Shown: piece by piece, positions 1 to 7,123 of the stretch
How positions within the stretch are numbered: the first letter of the stretch is position 1
Layout of the letters: every line of letters begins with the position of its first letter
Assembly: GCA_023443625.1 (NCBI GenBank)
Contig: JAEZTQ010000002.1
Location: 1 to 33,137, forward strand
From: Bacillota bacterium
GTDB taxonomy: Bacteria; Bacillota_A; Clostridia; Lachnospirales; Lachnospiraceae
Direction of reading: 5' to 3'
Length of the DNA: 33,137 nucleotides
Notes under the pieces: model-generated
What the model was told of the DNA's origin: nothing
The model's input: only the letters and a program-made list of their open reading frames with translations
Database searches by the model: none
Made by a program: the position numbers and the translations under genes

Positions 1-40
1 GGTAAGGTGGAGGTCACGGGTTCGATTCCCGTTGGCAGCT
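1..40 (+). tRNA. tRNA-Thr (GGT), 3' part only
   Basis: The window opens inside a tRNA. Bases 1-3 (GGT) fit the anticodon, 4-5 the rest of the anticodon loop, 6-10 the 3' anticodon stem, 11-15 a 5-nt variable loop (AGGTC), 16-32 a T arm with a 5-bp stem and TTCGATT loop, and 33-39 the 3' acceptor strand (TGGCAGC) with discriminator T40. CCA is not encoded. The 5' half lies outside the window, so the Thr identity rests on the anticodon register and needs the upstream sequence. A tyrosine integrase gene follows immediately, which points to this tRNA 3' end as the phage integration site. Confidence 0.85.
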
Positions 41-60
41 TAATAGGAAAGCTAGATAAT
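16..60. other. Candidate prophage attachment site (attL) at tRNA 3' end
   Basis: Inference from layout: tyrosine integrases commonly recombine in the T arm and 3' end of tRNA genes, and the integrase gene sits about 100 bp away. The other att copy is outside the window, so the core cannot be delimited here. Confidence 0.4.
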
Positions 61-91
61 ACAGGGTTTTGAGAGATAATAATGAAAAGAT

Positions 92-117
92 GGAGGCACT
101 CGAAAGAGTGCTTTTTT
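92..117 (+). terminator. Intrinsic terminator after tRNA-Thr
   Basis: GCACTC-GAAA-GAGTGC makes a perfect 6-bp stem with a GAAA tetraloop, followed by TTTTTT (112-117). It lies downstream of the tRNA in the same direction. It could also slow transcripts arriving from the integrase gene, but the minus-strand side lacks a T run. Confidence 0.8.
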
Positions 118-141
118 AGTGCCTTGGTAACTATTTGGTAA

Positions 142-1434
142 CTATTCGATTTTAAATAACTTGTCAAGCTTGTCTGCTGCCTTCTTATCGGATTCCTTAA
201 GGCTGTGGCTATATATATTCATGGTCGTAGAAGTCTGTGCGTGTCCAAGTCTTGCCGATACGGTACGGATGTCAACATTCTCAGATATGAGCAATGTCGC
301 CGATGTGTGCCTGAGCCCATGAAATGGAATATCTGGAAGCTTAAGAGTTTTATTAGTAATTACATTGTTATATTTTGTGATGATGTCTTTAAAAGTGTGA
401 TATGGGGTAGATATGTTCATCTGCTTTCCGTTCCATTGAATAAAAAGATAGTTATTCCCCTGCCACTGATCACCCAAAGAAAGCCGGAGTGTATTCTGTT
501 CTATCTTATATTTTTTTATTAAATTCATAACTGATGTAGGAAGCCTTACCTCTCGAACGGAGCTTTTATTCTTAGGAGACTTAATATAAATTTCTTTACC
601 GGCTCGCCCGGAAGATTTTGATATACTTATTGTGTTAGTATCAAAGTTAACATCATCCCATGTTAAGGCTAGCAGTTCTCCTCTGCGTAACCCTCCAAGC
701 ATTGCTATGGTAAACAAAACCCTAAATTGCATTGGAATGCTCCTGGTCTCAGTGTAAGCGTCTACATGATATTTTTTGCCGGTATCGTCTATTCTGTTAT
801 GGGCTTTATAAGTTGTCGTATAATCCATTTCAAGAGCCTTCAGAAAGGTTTCAGCTTGCTCTAGGGTGAAGTGTTTCACGTCATTGCTAATATTCTTATC
901 CTTGGGAGGGGATACCCTATCGCATGGATTAGATTCAATTACTTGCCATCGCACAGCAGTTGATAGGATGCTACTTAAAATAACATGGCACTTCTTAATG
1001 GATGCAGGACTGTATCCGCCCTTCTTTCCGTCACGTCGCACACCATCCTCCAATAAATTGTTATAAAAGCTCTGCAGGTGCATAGGCTGTATTTTGGATA
1101 ATTTAAGATGTCCCAAGGCCGGTATTATTTTGGAATTCAGATTATCCATATAAGTGGTTAGAGTTGCCCTTTCAAGATTAGTATTAGCATAGTCTTTTAG
1201 CCAACGCTCAGAAAATTCATTTAGTGTCGTTTTTTCTCCGCTTAAAAACTTACCATCTTTAATCCGCTTCTCAAATTCATATACAAAGTCATCTAGCGCC
1301 TTTTTTTGTTGTTTTAGGGTCATATTCGGATCAGGAATAAAGGTTGTAGTTTCTTGAATTTTCTTTCCTGATACGTCATAACCATTACTAACTAGTATCC
1401 GGTATCCATTGCCTCTCTTTGTTACTGAAGCCAT
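142..1434 (-). CDS. int: Tyrosine recombinase / phage integrase
   Basis: A site-specific recombinase of 430 residues, expected to integrate and excise the prophage at the neighbouring tRNA. All the catalytic signatures are visible: Arg250 in GGLRRGE, the HGLRH box with His372 and Arg375, His398 in RLGH, and the nucleophile Tyr408 in NIYSH. The N-terminal 60 residues form an AP2-like arm-binding region and residues about 70-170 a SAM-like core-binding domain. The start at 1434 is chosen because GGAAGGAG sits just upstream; a longer in-frame version to 1530 has no such site. The gene points towards the tRNA, as is usual at the left end of Firmicute prophages. Possible -35/-10 elements lie at 1454-1482, but they would place the transcript start inside the ribosome binding site. 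Confidence 0.96.
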   Translation of the reverse strand: MASVTKRGNGYRILVSNGYDVSGKKIQETTTFIPDPNMTLKQQKKALDDFVYEFEKRIKDGKFLSGEKTTLNEFSERWLKDYANTNLERATLTTYMDNLNSKIIPALGHLKLSKIQPMHLQSFYNNLLEDGVRRDGKKGGYSPASIKKCHVILSSILSTAVRWQVIESNPCDRVSPPKDKNISNDVKHFTLEQAETFLKALEMDYTTTYKAHNRIDDTGKKYHVDAYTETRSIPMQFRVLFTIAMLGGLRRGELLALTWDDVNFDTNTISISKSSGRAGKEIYIKSPKNKSSVREVRLPTSVMNLIKKYKIEQNTLRLSLGDQWQGNNYLFIQWNGKQMNISTPYHTFKDIITKYNNVITNKTLKLPDIPFHGLRHTSATLLISENVDIRTVSARLGHAQTSTTMNIYSHSLKESDKKAADKLDKLFKIE

Positions 1435-1532
1435 TGTATCAAACTCCTTCCGTATTGTATTATTTGAGCCTGTGTGATACAATAAACTGGTAGAGGGATA
1501 TTGTATAGGCTCGTGCTTATATAGTGTCATTT

Positions 1533-1563
1533 AAGCCGTCCTGGTTGTCGCCGGGGCGGTTTT
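1533..1563. terminator. GC-rich hairpin between integrase and upstream gene
   Basis: AAGCCGTCC pairs with GGGCGGTTT through about 9 bp including wobbles, around a GC-rich loop. On the minus strand it could end transcripts of the 1573-2805 gene before int, but neither side has a long T run, so efficiency is doubtful. Confidence 0.45.
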
Positions 1564-1572
1564 AATATGCAA

Positions 1573-2805
1573 CTACCAAAAATAACTTCTTCCTTTTTTC
1601 TTTGGTATGGGATCAGCACCATAATCTCTTTGCCCAAATATATTATCGGGTTTGTCGATGGTTGGATCATACCAATCAGCCTTTTCCTTGGCCCATTTTA
1701 TCCATTCAGCTTTTTTATGCCGGAAATCTTTCTGCTGGGTATAAAAGACATAATCGCGAATTTTAGTTGCTATTTCAAAGTCGTTTGCTTCTTTGACCAA
1801 TAGAGTTAGTTTATCAACTTCATTGTTATATGTCTCTATAAATAATTCACGTTGCCTTTTTTCGTCTTCACGCTTCCGCTGGGCTTCCTCGTGCTCTAAA
1901 CGCTCCTTTCGTACTATTTCCGATTGTTGAACTAATTGGATAAGCATATCCGGTAAGCGATCTTCAATAATGCATTTGTCTGTATCTCTTATATATGTGT
2001 TTTTCTTTGTACAAAAAGTTAATTTACCATTAAAGCAGTAGTCATATATTGGTATAATCGGTTTTTTGGCCCAGCGATTACGTTCATAATTCTGAACCGC
2101 TTTATCTTCTTTGGTAGTTATGATATGCTTTTTTTTTCCTTGGCTTTCATATAAAGCATATTCAACTTTTTCTCCACGTATACAGAAGGACATATCATTA
2201 TTTACGGAATATCCAAGTAGTTTAATACCGATAATAAGAGTGTCTAAGATTTTATATGCTCTTATTAACCCTTCTTTTGAAAGGCATCCTGCAAGTATAG
2301 GTACGCCAATATTTTTATTATTTTCATATTTACGATGATATATATACTCTGAATAAGAATAAGATGTTCCCTCAATGGAAGCATGACTAATATTCCAAGC
2401 AGTAACAATGTTTTTATGCTCTCGAATTTCATTGCAAAGCTTTTTGTTTGTATTAATTATTAATGATGATGCAATACCAAAGAGTTTTGCCTGTTCCTCA
2501 ATACTTAAAAATTCTAAATAGTCATCAATTCCTGCAGCATTATTATTGGAATTATTCAGTTTCATTCCAAGTTTAATATTTTGACCATTTTGCTCTGGTG
2601 GAAGAGGCTCCTTAGTTACTTCTTTCCCGAATTTTAATTTTGCCCAATATCCATTTGGTGGAGTTGGTATATTCATAGATTTACAAATTTTATGAATTGC
2701 TACGTCAGATACACCATAAGTCTTTGCCACATGGGTTACAGGAGAACTCCAGACTTCTTCATATAATTTGTTACGTTCATATACATTGACTCCGTCTTTA
2801 TTCAT
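1573..2805 (-). CDS. Uncharacterised 410-aa protein with HTH-like N-terminus
   Basis: Function not known. The first 60 residues contain a helix-turn-helix-like stretch (LYEEVWSSPVTHVAKTYGVS, then a second helix and IPTPPNGYWAK), a signature I recognise from uncharacterised proteins scattered through bacterial genomes and mobile elements. Residues about 295-335 are a strongly charged, probably coiled-coil segment rich in E, K and R. The C-terminus is Trp- and Lys-rich (EWIKWAKEKADWYD). There is no signal peptide or membrane segment, so it should be cytosolic. It lies between integrase and the nuclease-like gene, an area where temperate phages often carry genes useful to the lysogen. A DNA-binding or defence role is possible but is inference. 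A GGAG motif lies 13 bases before the start, a little far. Confidence 0.75.
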   Translation of the reverse strand: MNKDGVNVYERNKLYEEVWSSPVTHVAKTYGVSDVAIHKICKSMNIPTPPNGYWAKLKFGKEVTKEPLPPEQNGQNIKLGMKLNNSNNNAAGIDDYLEFLSIEEQAKLFGIASSLIINTNKKLCNEIREHKNIVTAWNISHASIEGTSYSYSEYIYHRKYENNKNIGVPILAGCLSKEGLIRAYKILDTLIIGIKLLGYSVNNDMSFCIRGEKVEYALYESQGKKKHIITTKEDKAVQNYERNRWAKKPIIPIYDYCFNGKLTFCTKKNTYIRDTDKCIIEDRLPDMLIQLVQQSEIVRKERLEHEEAQRKREDEKRQRELFIETYNNEVDKLTLLVKEANDFEIATKIRDYVFYTQQKDFRHKKAEWIKWAKEKADWYDPTIDKPDNIFGQRDYGADPIPKKKGRSYFW

Positions 2806-2879
2806 TTTCTTACAAAATCTCCTTCATCTGAAATGTATGATTTATGTATATCTATGATTTGGTGTGCCTATGTATTATA

Positions 2880-3950
2880 TTAATCATTAATATATCTCAA
2901 AACCACATTAGTTAACTCTGATTTAAAATTATATAAATCATCTATTGAGTCTATATAGGTACGTACGAAATCTTTTTTCTCATCAGGAATCATTATTTGC
3001 TTTTTCTTTCCGTCTAAAATTATTCTACAAATAGTTTTTCTAACACTACCTTTATATAAAACAGAGAAATAACGCTCGTTATCTTTATAAGTGATATCGC
3101 CTGCTTGGCAGATGCCAACAAGCATTCCCTTGATGATATAAAAGCTTTCTATTTCTGTATCGGTAGTGTGTATTTTATCCACCTCTACGGTATCTGGCTC
3201 CTGTTCAACCATTTCATCCACTGTGACAGCAGTTTCCTCTTCGGATTTTAAGGCACTTGATATTTTCTCATTCATTAGTTCGTTGATATAATCATTTAAG
3301 GATTTTTTAACGATCCCTCTGAATTTATCAATAACATTTTGTGTCTTAACGCCCTCATATACCCCTGATAATATATGTTTCACAAAATCATCGGTCGGGT
3401 CTTTTAACTGATTTGAAAAAAGAGTTTTTATGGCTTTCGAATATTTCAATTCAGAGGCTGTGCTGAATATGCTATCAACGTCAAACGTCGCTTTGCTAAA
3501 TTTTTTCAACTCAGACACCACGTTTGATTTTATATTTATTATGTCGAATTCTAAGAATGGAGTCAGATCCATTTTATTGGATTCGTCGAGGTCTGTATAA
3601 AATTTGTAGACAATACCATTTGTCAATATCCCAAACTTGGCTGATGTTGTACCAAAATATCTGAATAATTGCGAGCTATGCTTGTCAAGGTTTTCTCCGC
3701 ACCACTTACACTCAATAAGAATAGCAGGGATACCGTCATTGATAATCGCATAATCGACCTTCTCCCCCTTCTTAATTCCTACATCAGCAGTATATTCAGG
3801 AGTGAATTCATCGGGATTAAATACATCATATCCAAGTAATTGAAAAAATGGAACGATAAGAGACATCTTTGTAGCTTCTTCAGTCGATATTTGATCCTTT
3901 AATTTTGCTACTCTGGCTGAAAATACTTTTAATTCATCAATAAAATCCAT
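2880..3950 (-). CDS. Type I restriction HsdR N-terminal-domain protein (solitary nuclease-like)
   Basis: A 356-residue protein whose N-terminal 130 residues match the HsdR-N/PD-(D/E)xK nuclease fold: a conserved helix (TEEATKMSLIVPFFQLLGYDV), Glu52 in the FTPEYTADVG segment, Asp67 in KVDYAI, and the catalytic-type Glu80-Cys-Lys82 (LIECKW). There is no helicase motor and no HsdM or HsdS gene nearby, so it is not a normal restriction subunit. Residues about 195-275 look helical and acidic; the C-terminal 90 residues form a separate beta-rich unit. The start at 3950 is preferred because AAAGGGG lies 7-10 bases upstream; an ATG 18 bases further out has no site. Such proteins are common beside phage repressors and are often suspected in superinfection exclusion, which is inference here. 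Confidence 0.85.
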   Translation of the reverse strand: MDFIDELKVFSARVAKLKDQISTEEATKMSLIVPFFQLLGYDVFNPDEFTPEYTADVGIKKGEKVDYAIINDGIPAILIECKWCGENLDKHSSQLFRYFGTTSAKFGILTNGIVYKFYTDLDESNKMDLTPFLEFDIINIKSNVVSELKKFSKATFDVDSIFSTASELKYSKAIKTLFSNQLKDPTDDFVKHILSGVYEGVKTQNVIDKFRGIVKKSLNDYINELMNEKISSALKSEEETAVTVDEMVEQEPDTVEVDKIHTTDTEIESFYIIKGMLVGICQAGDITYKDNERYFSVLYKGSVRKTICRIILDGKKKQIMIPDEKKDFVRTYIDSIDDLYNFKSELTNVVLRYIND

Positions 3951-3983
3951 AATATTACCCCTTTTCATAAGTTAATTATAATG

Positions 3984-4009
3984 AACTCTTATGAGTTACA
4001 TTCATGTAA
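3984..4009. repeat. Two overlapping short inverted repeats in the leader of the nuclease-like gene
   Basis: AACTC-TTAT-GAGTT (3984-3997) and TTACA-TTCA-TGTAA (3996-4009) are consecutive perfect 5-bp inverted repeats between the promoter at 4031-4059 and the gene start. They could be operators or small leader hairpins. Confidence 0.5.
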
Positions 4010-4030
4010 TTATTTTACTCTTATAAAATT

Positions 4031-4059
4031 AGTATGGTATATATGTACTATTATGTCAA
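4031..4059 (-). promoter_or_regulatory. SigA-type promoter for the nuclease-like gene
   Basis: On the minus strand TTGACA (4059-4054) is followed after exactly 17 bases by CATACT (4036-4031). This is a perfect -35 and a 5/6 -10, about 80 bases before the start at 3950. The gene can therefore be expressed independently of the repressor transcript. Confidence 0.65.
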
Positions 4060-4068
4060 TATTTAGAA

Positions 4069-5139
4069 TTAGTTAAATGGAAGTTCTTCATCATTTCCAT
4101 CAGGGATGTTCATAAACTGAGCTATTGAATCGTCGACTTCATCTTCGGTTTCTTGATCTTGCTTCTCTATGTGCCATTCCTTGAGAATATACTCATTAAA
4201 AAATGTAGCCTTGTTGCCACAATAAGGACAATATCTGGCATTTGATGGTATCGTTTTGCCGCACGGGCGCCCGTCCTGAAAGGGAGCATCGTCCCAGCCC
4301 CGATCGTCACATTTATTAATTAGTGGCTTGCCGCATATATGGCAATAATCACCCGGAATATCCGTCTCTTCGTTGTCGCAATTAGGACAAACTTTAACTT
4401 TGTTTGTCTCTTTGTGCGTGTCATATTTTTTATAAATCACTTGTCCATCTCCCCATTTTAATTTTTTTTTGCCGCAAACCGGGCAGTAAATAGCGTCCCT
4501 TATAAAAATTATAGCATTACAATTAGTACAGCCATTCCTGTAATAAAATTTGTAAAACAATAGTCGTAATCTCGATTGTATACCATTATATATAGCATAT
4601 TGCCAGTCTGACTCTAATAGTTCCAACCTTGCTTCAGCAGCTGAGTAGGAAATCCCAAAATATCTTGATAAATTCTTTTTGGATTTATCATTTAATAGCC
4701 TGACAAAAGTTGCCGGTGCAAGTACATTTCTCGCAAAGGTATTTGCTTCATTTTCTAACACTTTGTTTTCAGATTTTGTTAAGGAACCGCGATGTATTTC
4801 TGTATGTTCAAAATCTGTGAGATGATGAAGATATACATGTCCTATTTCATGCATTAAAGTGAATAGTATTCTTTTTTTAGGCTGCAAGTCATTATAAATA
4901 ATGAGATAATTATTCCCATTATATATTGCTTTCGCATCACGACTTCCTACTGATAATATGACATCATCAATAGTACAATTCCATTCACTTGCTGTTTCAG
5001 AATACGTAACGACAGCCCATCTATTTAGTTCAATTATTGCAAACGGGTTTAAAGGGAATTGAGATATATCAAATTCTTCAAGAAATTCACATGAGCGATT
5101 AATACAGTATTTATAACGTGCATAAGTGGGTATTCTCAT
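4069..5139 (-). CDS. ImmA/IrrE-family metallopeptidase fused to C-terminal zinc ribbons
   Basis: 356 residues. The first 180 match the ImmA/IrrE zinc peptidase family: HEIGH (His97, Glu98, His101) and, downstream, LENEANTFA with the probable third zinc ligand Glu131. In ICEBs1 and related elements ImmA cleaves the adjacent ImmR-type repressor to release the element. Here the start codon overlaps the repressor stop by four bases (ATGA), so the two are translationally coupled and probably partners. Unusually, residues 204-307 carry paired cysteines in three or so zinc-ribbon units (C204/C207 with C219/C222; C251/C254 with C266/C269; C293 and C304/C307), which short ImmA proteins lack. They may add DNA, RNA or protein binding. 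The tail (about 325-356) is acidic. Promoted from the repressor promoter. Confidence 0.9.
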   Translation of the reverse strand: MRIPTYARYKYCINRSCEFLEEFDISQFPLNPFAIIELNRWAVVTYSETASEWNCTIDDVILSVGSRDAKAIYNGNNYLIIYNDLQPKKRILFTLMHEIGHVYLHHLTDFEHTEIHRGSLTKSENKVLENEANTFARNVLAPATFVRLLNDKSKKNLSRYFGISYSAAEARLELLESDWQYAIYNGIQSRLRLLFYKFYYRNGCTNCNAIIFIRDAIYCPVCGKKKLKWGDGQVIYKKYDTHKETNKVKVCPNCDNEETDIPGDYCHICGKPLINKCDDRGWDDAPFQDGRPCGKTIPSNARYCPYCGNKATFFNEYILKEWHIEKQDQETEDEVDDSIAQFMNIPDGNDEELPFN

Positions 5140-5468
5140 TTGTTTTTTGCTTCATCAGCCTTTTTGGATAATGATTTAATTATATTAATAGCTAGCTTTC
5201 TGTTTTCCTCTGGCAATTCCATTATCCCTCTCGCAACCGCTCTTATTTTTTCAGGCATTTCATCATCTTGCTCTTTTAAACCAATCAGATAATCAACAGA
5301 TACATTAAAATAGGTAGCCATTTTTGTTATTGTTGTTAGTGATGGTTGTTTTTTGTTTTGTTCATACATTGAAATCATAGTGTCCGAGACATCAAGTTGC
5401 TCTCCAAGTTCTTTCTGAGATAAATTGTGGATTTCCCTTAATGTTTTTAAATTCTCACCAGAAAACAT
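5136..5468 (-). CDS. XRE-family phage repressor (ImmR/CI-like)
   Basis: A 110-residue DNA-binding protein with an XRE helix-turn-helix in residues 1-65 (LSQKELGEQLDVSDTMISMY then PSLTTITKMATYFNVSVDYL), ending in a short helical region rather than an S24 LexA-type peptidase domain. It therefore should not self-cleave in the SOS response; control by the overlapping ImmA-like protease is the natural alternative. It is the first gene of the leftward operon, transcribed from the promoter at 5600-5628. The AACCACAGGTT-like operators at 5514-5620 are its likely targets. AAAGGAG precedes the start at a usual distance. Confidence 0.92.
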   Translation of the reverse strand: MFSGENLKTLREIHNLSQKELGEQLDVSDTMISMYEQNKKQPSLTTITKMATYFNVSVDYLIGLKEQDDEMPEKIRAVARGIMELPEENRKLAINIIKSLSKKADEAKNK

Positions 5469-5505
5469 ATCAATTCTCCTTTTTTAAAATAATTCAACAA
5501 GGGTA

Positions 5506-5534
5506 TTGACATCAACCTGTGGTTAGTATATACT
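5506..5534 (+). promoter_or_regulatory. Rightward early promoter (PR-like)
   Basis: TTGACA (5506-5511), 17-base spacer, TATACT (5529-5534): a near-consensus promoter reading into the Cro-like gene at 5668. A perfect operator lies wholly inside the spacer, so a bound repressor would block RNA polymerase. Confidence 0.85.
5514..5524. promoter_or_regulatory. Operator O1 (in the rightward promoter spacer)
   Basis: AACCTGTGGTT, a palindrome of AACC/GGTT half-sites with a 3-base centre. On the other strand it reads AACCACAGGTTGAT, identical over 14 bases to the copy starting at 5881. Confidence 0.75.
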
Positions 5535-5536
5535 TT

Positions 5537-5549
5537 AATCACAGTTGAT
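5537..5549. promoter_or_regulatory. Operator O2 (degenerate, over rightward start point)
   Basis: AATCACAGTTGAT matches AACCACAGGTTGAT with one substitution and one missing G. It lies 23 bp from O1 (centre to centre) and covers the likely transcription start of the rightward promoter. Confidence 0.5.
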
Positions 5550-5587
5550 GGAAGACCCGTTATTAAATGGATGTATTTTGATAAATC

Positions 5588-5598
5588 AACGACAGGTT
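5588..5598. promoter_or_regulatory. Operator O3 (over leftward start point)
   Basis: AACGACAGGTT differs from the AACCACAGGTT consensus at one base. It covers the probable start point of the leftward repressor promoter and is 22 bp from O4. Confidence 0.6.
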
Positions 5599-5599
5599 T

Positions 5600-5628
5600 A
5601 TTGTAGCATAACCACGGGTTAGTGTCAA
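5600..5628 (-). promoter_or_regulatory. Leftward repressor promoter (PRM/PL-like)
   Basis: On the minus strand TTGACA (5628-5623), 17-base spacer, TACAAT (5605-5600). It drives the repressor and ImmA-like genes. It faces the rightward promoter, so the two transcripts would overlap by about 50 bases and interfere. Confidence 0.85.
5610..5620. promoter_or_regulatory. Operator O4 (in the leftward promoter spacer)
   Basis: AACCACGGGTT, one mismatch to the consensus, still a palindrome of AACC/GGTT. It sits inside the 17-base spacer of the leftward promoter, mirroring O1. Confidence 0.7.
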
Positions 5629-5667
5629 TTCTTTTATAATATCATTAATAATTAAGGAGGTGAATAA

Positions 5668-5862
5668 ATGGATTGGGTATCTTTGGGTTCTAAAATTAAG
5701 TCGGCGAGACTCGAAAAGGGTTTAACACAAGAAGATTTAAGTAAAATTATAGGCGTGACTCCTGAATCAATCAGTTATTATGAAGCAGGAAAAAAGAGAC
5801 CTTCATTTGAAAAGATAAAAAACATCTGCAGGGTTTTATCAATCGATATCAATTTGATATAA
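5668..5862 (+). CDS. Small XRE regulator (Cro-like)
   Basis: A 64-residue protein that is almost only an XRE helix-turn-helix domain (GLTQEDLSKIIGVTPESISYYEAGKKRPS). It is the first gene of the rightward transcript, divergent from the repressor, the classic Cro position. It would bind the same operators with a different preference and help commit to lytic growth. The start follows AAGGAGGTG at ideal spacing. No dimerisation domain is visible beyond the HTH fold. Confidence 0.9.
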   Translation: MDWVSLGSKIKSARLEKGLTQEDLSKIIGVTPESISYYEAGKKRPSFEKIKNICRVLSIDINLI

Positions 5863-5880
5863 TTTTTTTACCCACAAACC

Positions 5881-5891
5881 AACCACAGGTT
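5881..5891. promoter_or_regulatory. Operator O5 upstream of the antirepressor gene
   Basis: AACCACAGGTT, a perfect consensus copy in the gap between the Cro-like and antirepressor genes. A possible -10 (TATAAT, 5858-5863) precedes it, with only a weak -35. Repressor bound here would act as a roadblock or gate the antirepressor separately. Confidence 0.65.
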
Positions 5892-5959
5892 GATTGTGTT
5901 CCAAACCTATGGCAACCAGACTAGTAAATAAATAAAAAAGTTTATGAAAGGATGATTAA

Positions 5960-6760
5960 ATGCATCAAGTAGTCAAAGTAAATAACTACAATGTATCAGT
6001 GGTTGAATGGAACAATGAAAGAGTTATAACTACAGCACAGCTGGCGGATGTTTATGAAACAGATGTTAATAATGTGCAAAACAACTTAAATAGGAATCAG
6101 GACAGATTTGAAGAGGGAAAACATTATTTTTTATTGAAAGGCGAGGAATTAAAGGCTTTCAAAAGCCAAGTCACTGGTAGTGATTTACCTATAATTGATA
6201 AGTTTGCTTCACAATTCTATCTCTGGACCCGCAGAGGAGCAAGTCGTCATTGCAAATTATTAGGTACTGATAAAGCATGGGATCAGTTCGATGCAATGGA
6301 AGAGGCGTATTTCAATCCTTCAAAGCCAAAATGTATTGAAGATGTCCTAATTGAATCACTGCAGGAAATGAAATCCATGCGTGAGAGATTAAATATCCAG
6401 GATACCAAACTTGATACCGTGGAGTCAAAATTAGAAGGTATCAAAGAGGTTGTTGCTATGAACTCTATCGATTGGAGAGAAGAAACGGGTAATCTTATCC
6501 GTAAAATGAGCGTTGAGCAAGGTGGCGGACAGGCTTTTAGTCAAATCAGGACAGAAAGTTACGAATTGCTAGAAAAGAGAATGGGAGTCAACCTTAAAAC
6601 CCGTTTAACCTTCAAACGTGGACGCATGGCAGACGAAGGCGTATGTAAGTCAAAGAGAGACAAGTTATCATACCTTGATATCATCGGAGAAGATAAGAAA
6701 CTGATAGAAGGCTACGTTGCCATAGTTAAAGAAATGGCGATTAAGTATGGTGCTGTGTAG
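5960..6760 (+). CDS. ORF6N/ORF6C phage antirepressor
   Basis: A 266-residue protein with an N-terminal ORF6N domain (about 5-115; RVITTAQLADVYETDVNNVQ, then a FYLWTRRGASRHCKLLGTDKAW stretch) and a C-terminal ORF6C-type domain (about 165-266; SYELLEKRMGVNLKTRLTFK and KLSYLDIIGED). A predicted coiled coil (about 125-160) joins them. Proteins of this type (KilA-N/ORF6N group) act as antirepressors or early regulators in Firmicute phages. It follows the Cro-like gene, with an operator before it. The start has AAAGGATG upstream. The target repressor is inferred, not shown. Confidence 0.9.
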   Translation: MHQVVKVNNYNVSVVEWNNERVITTAQLADVYETDVNNVQNNLNRNQDRFEEGKHYFLLKGEELKAFKSQVTGSDLPIIDKFASQFYLWTRRGASRHCKLLGTDKAWDQFDAMEEAYFNPSKPKCIEDVLIESLQEMKSMRERLNIQDTKLDTVESKLEGIKEVVAMNSIDWREETGNLIRKMSVEQGGGQAFSQIRTESYELLEKRMGVNLKTRLTFKRGRMADEGVCKSKRDKLSYLDIIGEDKKLIEGYVAIVKEMAIKYGAV

Positions 6761-6852
6761 GTGCAAATAGGGGAATGGCATGGTTATCACTCGTATTTCA
6801 GTAATAACAGAGATAGTTTCATTGCAAGATGGAGCAAACCGTAAAATTTACC

Positions 6853-6872
6853 GTTCGCCTCATATGGCGAGC
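6853..6872 (+). promoter_or_regulatory. Small hairpin before the 6899 gene
   Basis: GTTCGCC pairs with GGCGAGC (7 bp, one G-U) around TCATAT. It has no T run, so it is not a terminator; it lies about 17 bases before the ribosome binding site. The rest of 6761-6898 shows no credible gene. Confidence 0.35.
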
Positions 6873-6898
6873 AATCAAAATAACAGGAGGATTTCATT

Positions 6899-7123
6899 AT
6901 GGAATTTAGAAAGATAATAGGTGATTCATGGAAGGCGCTGTATGGTTTTACAATGCAGCACAAAGAAGATTTCTCAGGCTATTCAGTATTAACATTTACC
7001 AGGCAGATTGAAAATGTGATTTTGGGAGTTAAATTAAAAGCTAATGATGACGGTACCGTAGAATTTTCAGAAGAATATATTCACGAGATTATCGAGGAGG
7101 AAGATTATTATGGGGCTGAATAG
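6899..7123 (+). CDS. Hypothetical early phage protein (74 aa)
   Basis: Not recognised. A small soluble protein with a hydrophobic/aromatic N-terminal half (SWKALYGFTMQHKEDF) and an acidic C-terminus (EEYIHEIIEEEDYY). An AGGAGG site precedes the start. It overlaps the next gene by 14 bases, and the next gene's ribosome binding site lies inside its last codons, indicating coupled translation in the early operon. Confidence 0.8.
   Translation: MEFRKIIGDSWKALYGFTMQHKEDFSGYSVLTFTRQIENVILGVKLKANDDGTVEFSEEYIHEIIEEEDYYGAE

Noticed and set aside
205..522. Rightward 105-codon open frame
   Set aside because: Antisense to the integrase, no ribosome binding site, implausible composition.
1454..1482. Minus-strand TTGTAT-17-TACAAT before int
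   Set aside because: Spacing is good, but the start point would fall inside the integrase ribosome binding site, so it was not listed as its promoter.
2806..2895. Promoter for the 410-aa gene (TATAAT near 2880)
   Set aside because: A TATAAT exists on the minus strand, but the -35 at 15 or 17 bases is poor, so it was not listed.
6821..6910. 26-codon frame starting at an ATG before the 6899 gene
   Set aside because: No ribosome binding site; only overlaps the hairpin and the next gene's start.
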